Positions 37,101 to 64,000 of a stretch of 64,000 nucleotides of DNA are shown here, piece after piece. A program made the position numbers and the translations under genes. Source of the DNA: Brachynemurus nebulosus (taxonomy: Eukaryota; Arthropoda; Insecta; Neuroptera; Myrmeleontidae); contig JAPWDM010000001.1 in assembly GCA_035578155.1 (NCBI GenBank), forward strand, positions 162,289,498 through 162,353,497, read 5' to 3'. The stretch's first letter is position 1; every line of letters begins with the position of its first letter. The notes beneath the pieces were generated by a model. It saw only the letters and a program-made list of their open reading frames with translations. It was not told the origin of the DNA and made no database searches.

Positions 37101-39394
37101 AACGGACGATGCTTTCCGCTATCGCGCGCATTTTCGACCCGTTGGGGTTTTTGGCACCGCTCACAATTCTCGCTAAAGGATTCATCCGCACGCTGTGGTC
37201 TATGAAACTTGATTGGGATGAAATTCCGCCAGACACTGTTCGCAAACAATGGCAAAATTTTGTTGAAGAATTGCCACTTTTGTCATCTTGGTCAATACCT
37301 AGACACTCTTTTATTTTTCCTGGATATGCAGCTCAACTTATAGGTTTCGCAGACGCTTCGCAAACCGCTTATGGTGGTGTGGTATATGTTCGCTGTCAGT
37401 TACCTACTGGCGATGTGAAAATTAGCCTATTATGTGCGAAATCGAAAATCGCACCGATGAAAACAATAAATATACCACGTTTAGAATTATGCGCCGCTGT
37501 TTTACTGTCAAAATTATTACGTTTAGTTTTGACAACTTTTGAGTCACGCTACAAATTTGAAAAAATATTCGCATTCTCAGACTCTACTACCACTTTACAG
37601 TGGATCCGCTCTTCGCCAGCGCGTTGGCAAACTTTTGTGGCCAATCGCGTTACGCAGGTACAGGAGAATATACCGATTTCTCACTGGTACCACATTAATG
37701 GAAAAACAAATCCCGCTGACTGTTTGAGTAGGGGTTTGTCCGCACGCACACTTTTGAATCACTCGCTTTGGTTTCAGGGTCCAGATTGGTTACTAGAAGA
37801 AGAAGATATCTGGCCTATTACGCATATTTTAAGCCTTCTGGGCACTTCGCAAGTTCCTGAGGAGAAATCTGTTGTTTTAATTGCTACTTCGGAAACTACG
37901 CTAAATTGGCCTTTTGAAACACTTTTAGATCAGGTTTCTTCATACAAGAAATTAATTCGCATCACCGCTTACGTTTTGAAATTTTGTAATTTGACTGGAA
38001 ATCGACAGGGCTTGTTAACAGCTGCCGATTTAGATGTAGCTGAACATCGCTGGTTAAATTTCATACAACGCAAACATTTTTCACATATTTTTACAGAATT
38101 AGAAAGGGATACACCGCAACAGTCGAAGAAAAATCCGCTTATTTTACGCTTAGATTTATTTATAAAGGACGATTTGATACGAGTAGGGGGTCGTTTACAA
38201 TTTTCAAACCTTCCGTACGACCAACGCCATCCGATATTACTTCCAAAAAAGGAACGCTTTGTCGAATTATTGGTAGATCAGTGGCACCAAGATAACTTAC
38301 ACACCGGTCCGCATTTATTATTTTCGTTGTTACAGTTACGCTTTTGGATTGTGTCCGGTCGTGATGTGGTTCGAAAACGTGTGCATCTTTGTAATACTTG
38401 TTTTAGGTGCAAACCGAAATCTATCGAGCCAAAAATGGCACCACTTCCCGCAGTGCGATTTCAACAACTGAAAGCTTTCGCTACTTGTGGAATTGACTAT
38501 TTAGGTCCATTCGCTATTACCTGGTCTCGACATCGTGGAGTCAAAACGCAAAAGGCATATATTTGTTTGTTCATTTGTCTTTCGACCAAGGCAGTTCATT
38601 TTGAAGTTGCCTCAAATTTGAGTACTGAATGTTTCCTTGCTGCCTTTCGACGCTTCTTATCACGCCGCGGACCTTCTTCCGTCATATGTACTGACCAGGG
38701 GACTAACCTGGTGGGCGCTAAACGTGCTCTTGATGACATGTACCAATTATTAATATCGTCGGAATTTAATACCGCCATAAGTAATGAATTGTCGCATCGA
38801 AAAATTGAATGGCGTCTCAATCCGCCCTCCTCTCCGCATTTTGGTGGCATTTGGGAGGCGAATGTTAAATGTTTAAAAACGCACTTAAAGAAAATTGTAG
38901 GCAATCATCTTCTTACATATGAAGAACTGAATACCGCAGTCGTTCAAATCGAAGCTCTTTTAAATAGTCGCCCGCTCAGTGTTGTTAGTAACGATCCTAA
39001 CGCACCTACCGCTCTTACTCCCGCACATTTTTTGACTTTGGGATCGCCACTCGATTATCTTCCCAGTGAAGATTTATCGACAGTTGCAACTAATCGCTTA
39101 GATCATTATCAAAAAATTAATTGGATAGTACAAACATTTTGGAAGCGTTGGCAAAATGAATATTTATATACGCTGCAAAAACGTTCCAAATGGACTCAGG
39201 ACTCAGTTCCAATCGCTAAGGGAACCGTTGTGGTTCTCATGAGGGAGAATGTTCCTCCGCTCCGTTGGCCACTCGCAGTAGTGGAAGAATTGTTAGTTGG
39301 TCCAGATGGAATAGCCCGCATTGCTAAAATAAAAACAAGGGATGGACATTTGGTGCGCCCGCTGGTTAAATTGTGCCCACTCCCTACGCAATAA
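34151..39394 (+). CDS. BEL/Pao gag-pol polyprotein
   Basis: 1747 aa, one frame, starting at ATG in AATTATGGC. Domains in order: Gag with DUF1759-like region (about 128-270, FDGSPENWIPFYQLF); zinc knuckles C-x2-C-x4-H-x4-C near 344 and 378, plus a third Cys/His cluster near 397; aspartic protease with LLDPGSQSHF near 484; reverse transcriptase with IYMDDILC near 893; RNase H with FADAS (about 1066), an E in PRLELCAA and a D in FSDSTTT; H2C2 zinc-binding region (about 1360-1420); integrase core with D in GIDYLGPF (about 1448), D in CTDQGTN (about 1513) and E in GGIWEAN (about 1569); DUF5641-like C-terminus with FWKRWQNEYL. All catalytic residues that I can locate are present and no stop interrupts. 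No envelope ORF follows. It is flanked by near-identical LTRs. Confidence 0.96.
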   Translation: MATDKTMVRKLKLAEAQIRSSFARLQEIFDFSKKISDANAYLFITKVKKVPEIRKDYANALNESEAIKIETDEDYIPNFDRLKAFDEMADQIENVHDRLVAKLDNVKAPSTSSQEAPVASTSFKIKLEPIQIIDFDGSPENWIPFYQLFSKLIHENKDLSNLQKVNYLVKHLKGSAKCIVTGIPPTAENYQQLFDTLVSRFNDERALGNYYLDKMMNFRLLTQESEKNLNLFLENFVEAANAIRKLNINDVFDFFLVYLAGKKLDPETFRLFDMTHRNEAIPEFSSLVTFVREQTKILARNKRAVVSAPAKLSNRGKNAHHVLVAQSIDSPRSYNNKFDKAAKNCLVCKNGSHQLYKCPSFLGFTPRKRFEFIKNNKFCFNCLSDLHISSKCKSTHVCSRCNRRHHSLLHYLNSQPAANSGQNLSNSHFTNQGDSASNIPDSLPVTATSATSFDLYPTMVLLSTAQVAVKDSHGKPIILRALLDPGSQSHFIRKDTCERLGIQTQPIRSLVKFLGRGIAPIREQVTISFSSLSQPQNSFSLNALVMEDLTDKMPSVPVNISNFTHLSGLELADKNFHTPGSVDLLIGASLWPVIVGSRKIEGPANTPTALESVLGWLLMGTVPVETQIDNLQSCHAMVEDPVNLLLEKFWQLEEIPSKRKLEPPDEECEKHFLQTVRRLSDGRFMVSLPFRLPPDLLGDSLQPATRKFLSLERRLSKSPELKQQYSSVMENQISNGYMSLVSQKELDSTPIAYYLPHHEIIKPDSSSTPLRIVLNASSPTTSKYSLNDLLHVGPKLQTDLVQILLNFRLFAFVLTSDVRQMYLRIEVNPADRCFQRLIWRFSPQEELKIYQMNVVTFGMTSSPYLAQRVVRYLVELEGSKFPLAAEIASRDIYMDDILCSLPDEQNAWDAQQQLKALFASGSFTLAKWCSNSKLVLSQIPANECSSDFVSFDSEISLKVLGLRWNPVQDKFSVQVGTMPSHCTKRTMLSAIARIFDPLGFLAPLTILAKGFIRTLWSMKLDWDEIPPDTVRKQWQNFVEELPLLSSWSIPRHSFIFPGYAAQLIGFADASQTAYGGVVYVRCQLPTGDVKISLLCAKSKIAPMKTINIPRLELCAAVLLSKLLRLVLTTFESRYKFEKIFAFSDSTTTLQWIRSSPARWQTFVANRVTQVQENIPISHWYHINGKTNPADCLSRGLSARTLLNHSLWFQGPDWLLEEEDIWPITHILSLLGTSQVPEEKSVVLIATSETTLNWPFETLLDQVSSYKKLIRITAYVLKFCNLTGNRQGLLTAADLDVAEHRWLNFIQRKHFSHIFTELERDTPQQSKKNPLILRLDLFIKDDLIRVGGRLQFSNLPYDQRHPILLPKKERFVELLVDQWHQDNLHTGPHLLFSLLQLRFWIVSGRDVVRKRVHLCNTCFRCKPKSIEPKMAPLPAVRFQQLKAFATCGIDYLGPFAITWSRHRGVKTQKAYICLFICLSTKAVHFEVASNLSTECFLAAFRRFLSRRGPSSVICTDQGTNLVGAKRALDDMYQLLISSEFNTAISNELSHRKIEWRLNPPSSPHFGGIWEANVKCLKTHLKKIVGNHLLTYEELNTAVVQIEALLNSRPLSVVSNDPNAPTALTPAHFLTLGSPLDYLPSEDLSTVATNRLDHYQKINWIVQTFWKRWQNEYLYTLQKRSKWTQDSVPIAKGTVVVLMRENVPPLRWPLAVVEELLVGPDGIARIAKIKTRDGHLVRPLVKLCPLPTQ

Positions 39395-39400
39395 AATTTA

Positions 39401-39605
39401 GTATTTTGTTTAAAAACGCAATTTGAATAACCCGCTATTTTGTTTAAAAACGCAATTTGAATAACCCGCTATTTTGTTTAAAAACGCAATTTAAATAACC
39501 CGCAATTTTGTTTAAACCGCATTTGAATTATCCGCTATTTTGTTTCAACCGCATTCTTTTGAAAAGTCGCTAATTTAGGAAAACGTATTTAAACATATTC
39601 GCTAT
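39401..39605 (+). repeat. 34-bp tandem repeat in BEL 3' untranslated region
   Basis: About five copies of a TTTTGTTTAAAAACGCAA...AACCCGC unit. The first three are almost identical and later ones decay. The array follows the gag-pol stop directly. Confidence 0.85.
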
Positions 39606-39699
39606 TTTGAGTTAAACGCATTTTGAGTAACCTTTTGATTTACTTGTAATTTGAATTTGTTAGTTCATTTATATTTCTCAAATTCCGAAAGGTGAGATC

Positions 39700-39717
39700 C
39701 TTTCGGGGCGGGGGGAA
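39700..39717 (+). promoter_or_regulatory. BEL polypurine tract
   Basis: GGGGCGGGGGGAA lies immediately before the 3' LTR TG. It is almost all purine, as expected for plus-strand priming. Confidence 0.75.
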
Positions 39718-40560
<843 letters not shown>

Positions 40561-40571
40561 ACGAGCTGGCT

Positions 40572-43500
40572 TTGCTAGCAAATGAAAAGAATGTTGATGT
40601 AAAAGAAAATCACGAATGCCAGTATCGCTTAAAAGGGGACACTGACTATACAGAAGCTCACCACATGTCTAGTGACCCAATTCAATCAAAAGATCACCAG
40701 GAAGCTTCTCTAACAAGTAACTCACTCGAGAGTATTAAAACATTGAAATTAGTTCACTTAAATATACAGAGTTTAAGGAATAAAATCGAAGAAGTTGAAC
40801 TTTTTACTCAATACGAAAAACCTGATTTTCTGTGTTTAACAGAACATTGGCTATCATCAGAGGAAATTATATATTTTGCAGAAGTTGGTAATTACAAATT
40901 AGCTTCATCATATTGTAGAGAGCGCTTCAGTCATGGCGGTGTTTCTATATATGCAAAGTCAGATACTGTATTTGAAAATTTTGATAAGTGTAACAAACTA
41001 GTTATGGAAAAAATATTTGAGTGCTGTGTTATTAAATGTAGCAAGCTGAAACTTATAATAGCATGTGTTTACCGATCACCCGATGGAGATTATAAAATAT
41101 TTTTAAAACAATTCGAACAATTATTAACCATAATAACCTCATTTAATTATAAAGTTTTGATAGCTGGTGATTTTAATACAAACTTTTTAGCTGTGTCTGA
41201 TTCTAAAACTAAACAACTTAATGAACTATTTGTGTCTTTTAATTTAACAAGTACTGTTATGCAAGCTACAAGAGTGACAAACAACAGTCAAACACTAATA
41301 GATAATATTATTACAAATGTTGATAAACAAAATTTGTTTACATCTTACAACGTTGATTGTCAACTGTCAGATCATTACGCTAATGTGTTATCTTTTGACC
41401 ATTGTTGTAAAGAAAGCAACAAAATAAAAGTTTACAAGTACGTAAGAACGTACACTGACGTTGAACACTTTAATTTTTGTATGTTGATGAACAGTGAAAA
41501 CTGGGATAAAATTTATACTAGTAATGACGTAAATGAAAGTTACAACAACTTTCAAAATATTTTTAATTACTACTTTGACGTGGCCTTTCCAGTCAAAAAA
41601 ATCAATTGCAACAAACAATCAAATAAAAAAATATGGATAAATAATGAAATAAAAAATATTAGTGCTCAGAAACATAATTTGTATATTCGAATGAATAATC
41701 TAAGGCGTGATGGTTTTGACACGGAAGAGCTTGCAAAACAGTACAGGCAAACTAGAAATAGGTTAAAAAAAGTAAAAAATGAATCAAAGAAAAACTATTA
41801 TAACAGTATAATATCGACTGCTGACAATAAAACTAAGATCATTTGGAACATAATAAACAGTAACGTACAAATCAACAAAAAGACTAATGATATAGTTTTA
41901 GAGTTATTAGATAGTAACGGGGAAATAATATCGAATACAAAAGATCAAGCTAATTTATTTAACGACTATTTCGTAGACGTGGTACAAACCTTAAATATAA
42001 AAGACCCCACTCTGAAAACAAACAACATAGATATAAATCATGAAACTATGTTCCTTTATCCGAGTGATCAATTAGAGATTTACAGCGTAATAACTCAACT
42101 CAAAAACAAAAAGTCTACAGGATGGGATCAAATCCCTGTTCATGTTATAAAAAAATATGCTTCGTATATAGCAGCACCGTTGTGTTATGTAGTTAATCTG
42201 TGTTTAGCAAATGGTTGCTTTCCGAATTTATTAAAACGATCTATAATAAAGCCAATTTTTAAGAAAGGCGATAAAAATAATCCGAGCAATTATCGTCCGG
42301 TTGCATTATTATCAGTATTTTCAAAAATATTTGAGAAAATTATCTACAACAGACTTTTTAATTTTATTCAAAAAACTAAAATTTTAACAGATTGCCAGTA
42401 CGGTTTCAGACCAAAAAGGTCTACAAACTTAGCACTTTTTAAAACCATAAACGCCATTTTAGACAACTGGAACCAAGGTAACCTCTCTGTTCTAGCTCTT
42501 TTCGATTTAACAAAAGCTTTTGATTGCGTCCATATAGATGTTCTGTTAGAAAAATTATATCAAAACGGTATTAGGGGTATACCACACAGATTAATTCAAT
42601 CCTACTTAACAGACCGCTATCAAACAGTCGAACTAACAGACCTGAAAAATAATGAGTGGCTGAACACCCATTCAAATACGAGGCTGGTAACCAGAGGAGT
42701 ACCACAAGGTTCCATACTTGGACCACTACTATTCCTTTTATATATTAATGATTTAACAAATATACCAAGCATAAGTAATGTAACATTATTTGCCGACGAT
42801 ACTGCTGTTATTCTTAACGGTAAGGATATTAAAACCCTAACGAGTTCAATTTCAGAACAAATAATGGAGATAGGTAAATGGTTTGGGGAAAATAGCCTAA
42901 AATTAAATATCGATAAAACACAATATATAAAATTTACGAACAGAGAGAATTTTAGAGTTCTAAACGTATCTCACATCGGTAACATTGAATTAGTGGAAAC
43001 AGTGAAATTTCTAGGATTACAGATTGACGAAAGCCTTAACTGGAAATATCACATTGACAATATTAATAATAAAATTAATAAATACATATTTTTAATACGT
43101 AGATTATATGACACAGTTTCCACTAAAGTGCTTCTCTGTATCTATCACGCATACATTGAATCGGTGCTGCGCTATGGAATTGTATTATGGGGTAACTCGA
43201 GTAATGCATCCAAAGTGTTTAAAATTCAAAAAAGAGCATTACGCGCCATATGTAGAATTGGACAAAGAATATCATGCAAAAATCTTTTTCAACAATTTAA
43301 TATTTTGACTCTGTATGATCTATATATACTAGAATCCTGTGTATTGGTTAAAGAATTCCCTATGCTATTTGATTCGAACATTAGCAAACACAAGTACGAA
43401 ACTAGAAATAAAAAAAATTATGTACAGTGCGCATATCAGCTAAACAAGGCTTTTAAAGGGCCACTAAATTCTTGTTTGAAATTGTACAACAAACTACCAA

Positions 43501-43595
43501 ATGATCTTAAAAACTTGCCGGTTTCTAAATTCAAGACCCAGCTAAAAAGTATTTTGCTTCAACAAAATAACTACAATGTAATAGATTTTATGTAA
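40572..43595 (+). CDS. LINE ORF2: endonuclease-reverse transcriptase (CR1/Jockey-type)
   Basis: About 1007 codons open; the first in-frame ATG is at 40665 (about 977 aa). The N-terminal AP-type endonuclease shows [41 protein letters not shown] and LSDHYANV. The reverse transcriptase shows [59 protein letters not shown] and the catalytic FADD near residue 740. The C-terminus has [10 protein letters not shown] and [13 protein letters not shown]1 and the 5' UTR are missing, and the element abuts the TA tract, so it is 5'-truncated or joined by template switching. The 3' UTR is about 70 bp and ends GAATAAAG followed by (TTA)n, a tail type known from CR1/Jockey-group LINEs. No stop interrupts the domains. 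Confidence 0.93.
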   Translation: MLANEKNVDVKENHECQYRLKGDTDYTEAHHMSSDPIQSKDHQEASLTSNSLESIKTLKLVHLNIQSLRNKIEEVELFTQYEKPDFLCLTEHWLSSEEIIYFAEVGNYKLASSYCRERFSHGGVSIYAKSDTVFENFDKCNKLVMEKIFECCVIKCSKLKLIIACVYRSPDGDYKIFLKQFEQLLTIITSFNYKVLIAGDFNTNFLAVSDSKTKQLNELFVSFNLTSTVMQATRVTNNSQTLIDNIITNVDKQNLFTSYNVDCQLSDHYANVLSFDHCCKESNKIKVYKYVRTYTDVEHFNFCMLMNSENWDKIYTSNDVNESYNNFQNIFNYYFDVAFPVKKINCNKQSNKKIWINNEIKNISAQKHNLYIRMNNLRRDGFDTEELAKQYRQTRNRLKKVKNESKKNYYNSIISTADNKTKIIWNIINSNVQINKKTNDIVLELLDSNGEIISNTKDQANLFNDYFVDVVQTLNIKDPTLKTNNIDINHETMFLYPSDQLEIYSVITQLKNKKSTGWDQIPVHVIKKYASYIAAPLCYVVNLCLANGCFPNLLKRSIIKPIFKKGDKNNPSNYRPVALLSVFSKIFEKIIYNRLFNFIQKTKILTDCQYGFRPKRSTNLALFKTINAILDNWNQGNLSVLALFDLTKAFDCVHIDVLLEKLYQNGIRGIPHRLIQSYLTDRYQTVELTDLKNNEWLNTHSNTRLVTRGVPQGSILGPLLFLLYINDLTNIPSISNVTLFADDTAVILNGKDIKTLTSSISEQIMEIGKWFGENSLKLNIDKTQYIKFTNRENFRVLNVSHIGNIELVETVKFLGLQIDESLNWKYHIDNINNKINKYIFLIRRLYDTVSTKVLLCIYHAYIESVLRYGIVLWGNSSNASKVFKIQKRALRAICRIGQRISCKNLFQQFNILTLYDLYILESCVLVKEFPMLFDSNISKHKYETRNKKNYVQCAYQLNKAFKGPLNSCLKLYNKLPNDLKNLPVSKFKTQLKSILLQQNNYNVIDFM

Positions 43596-43692
43596 TCATT
43601 CGCATGTAAAATTTGACGCATTCTATAACTGTGTAAATGGTTGGTTTGAATAAAGTTTATTTATTATTATTATTATTTATATATATATATAT
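43596..43692 (+). repeat. LINE 3' UTR, (TTA)n tail and TA flank
   Basis: Short 3' UTR, AATAAAG, five or more TTA units, then a 15-bp TA run. The TA run repeats the composition of the 5' flank, consistent with insertion into one TA tract. Confidence 0.75.
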
Positions 43693-43944
43693 AAAAGACT
43701 GAGCAAGCTCAAAGTATGTATGCTGCAACTTCAACTGTCAAATTATATCGTCAAGTGCCGATTTTCTTTCTCTGTCTGTTCACTTTTAAGAGTATAGTTA
43801 CCTTCACGAAATTTTGAACTTACTTCTGAGACTGAATTTTGTTTAAAAAATCACACAAATTTCTTAACGTTACAATCGTAAGTACTAACGTCAGAAAAAT
43901 AACTTCTGTACATGCAGTATGAAATATTTTTTTGGAAATATTTG

Positions 43945-44168
43945 GCGACGCAAAGATTCTCTCTTGCGCTTCTGGTGGTAAAATTAGAAGCTCTATCAAG
44001 TAAAAATATACGTATATATTTAGTTGACGATATAAAATCTAGTAATTCGCATACAATTTATTGTCTAATAATACATATTTTTATGCCAGTTAAACGTATT
44101 CGTACATCTTTTACTTGATAGAGTTTCTAAGTTTACCACCAGAGGCGCGCGTGTAATCTTTACGACTC
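43945..44168. mobile_element. long-hairpin MITE family M1, copy 2
   Basis: Arms of about 65-70 nt: TTGCGCTTCTGGTGGTAAAA / TTTACCACCAGAGGCGCGCG and CTCTATCAAGTAAAA / TTTTACTTGATAGAG. It shares its arms with 28911-29127. AATAT on each side may be the target duplication. Confidence 0.8.
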
Positions 44169-44241
44169 CAATATGGACGTATCAAAAATCCATCATTAAT
44201 TTCCATTCAAACTAACAATTTTAAAATGGGAAGTTCTTTTG

Positions 44242-63135
<18,894 letters not shown>

Positions 63136-64000
63136 CTGCAAGAAGAAGAATGTAACATATAAATGTTTATTTAAGAATAATCTACATATCACTAGTAATC
63201 TTTACAGTGTTTACAGATATGGAGCTACCAGTGCCGTAACTATAATGGAGCAAGTGGAGCAATCACTCTAAGGCACAAGACAAAAATAAAAAAAATAAAT
63301 TCCTAGAACGCCAAGAGTAGATGAAAAAAATGTCCCCTAAATGCTTATTATTAGGTTACTAGTATTACTTTGAGTCGCCATTTTGTTTTTGTATCTAAAT
63401 CTAAAATCTCATTTAGTTTGCTTGTTTCGTTTTCAAAAAAAATTTCACAAAAAGTCAGATTTTTGGTGATTCAGCCGGATGTAACGTATTAACCAGTACG
63501 ATATTATAGGGTCGCTTGAAGTTGTTGGCAGTTATTTAAAAAAAAAAAGCTAGAATACTCAAAGTCAACTTAAATACAGTTTGCTGTTGAAAAAATAAGG
63601 GGGAGGGCTTTTTAAAATTTATTTAAAAATTAATTTTATGCGTAAAAATGTCTGAAAAGTTTTTGTCCACAAATAATTTTTTAAAATTATTTTAGATATA
63701 CCTACTTGATCTTTTATTATTACTTTACCTTCCTTATCATCTAGAAAAATCTAGAACTTATGAGGAGGGTCGGCGAGAAGAATGACGGACCCCCGGGTAC
63801 AACAAACAATTTTGAAAACAAAACAAAACAAAGAGAAGGTCTTTAACTACATTTTGTCTGGACCCTTAATTGAAGCGCCCCTGAGTGATGCTCAGTGGTA
63901 TCATTTAAGTAAAAGAGAAAAGCTTTTAGAGTGTTGTTCGTTTTTTTTCTTTTGAAGCCGCAACGAATCTAGTTATATCACTGGGAACTATCAAATAAAT
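63136..64000. other. arylsulfatase intron upstream of first visible exon
   Basis: No further arylsulfatase exon is found here on the minus strand. CAGTGCCGTAACTATAATGG at about 63228 resembles a hAT end, and 63760-63890 resembles the GC-rich MITE at 48172. Confidence 0.5.

Noticed and set aside
38596..38904. Minus-strand frames within the BEL gag-pol
   Set aside because: Shadows of the plus-strand polyprotein with no domain support.

Overview
The window reads as AT-rich insect nuclear DNA. It has spliced genes with several very short introns (54-107 bp), long (TA)n microsatellites, and insect-type mobile elements (BEL/Pao, a CR1/Jockey-type LINE, Tc1/mariner/pogo and hAT MITEs). I cannot fix the insect order from the sequence. 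There are no prokaryotic features, and I found no tRNA, rRNA or CRISPR array.

Layout: 1-4500 is repeat-rich with one possible terminal exon (160-415) and a decayed pogo-type transposase fragment. 4550-10040 is a 142-bp satellite in two oppositely oriented arrays around a short spacer, followed by a smaller 172-bp tandem repeat. 10460-17920 is non-coding and holds several MITEs, including a hAT-type MITE with an exact 8-bp target duplication. Three host genes follow. ITPK1 (inositol-tetrakisphosphate 1-kinase, minus strand, 4 exons, 18020-23484) and SMG9 (nonsense-mediated decay factor, plus strand, 7 exons, 23724-31278) are head-to-head over a 239-bp shared promoter interval. An arylsulfatase B-like gene (minus strand, 7 exons visible, 44242-63135, 5' end outside the window) converges on SMG9.

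Between SMG9 and the arylsulfatase lies a young transposon cluster at a TA tract. It contains a BEL/Pao element (32738-40449) with two 733-bp LTRs that I cannot tell apart and one open 1747-codon gag-pol, and directly beside it a LINE with an intact endonuclease/reverse transcriptase ORF (40572-43595). The 13.4-kb arylsulfatase intron contains an older, broken LTR retrotransposon (50882-57611, TSD TGAT) whose gag zinc knuckle is split by a MITE.

The host genes are functionally unrelated (inositol phosphate metabolism, mRNA surveillance, lysosomal sulfate ester hydrolysis). The most interesting host-gene observation is that the arylsulfatase has a C-terminal transmembrane helix and a cytosolic tail with a DXXLL-type sorting motif, which could make it a self-sorting membrane-bound lysosomal enzyme. 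The other highlights are the inverted satellite with higher-order repeats, the BEL/LINE pair at one TA tract, and a 3' LTR that carries a second copy of the LTR end plus the adjoining primer-binding region.
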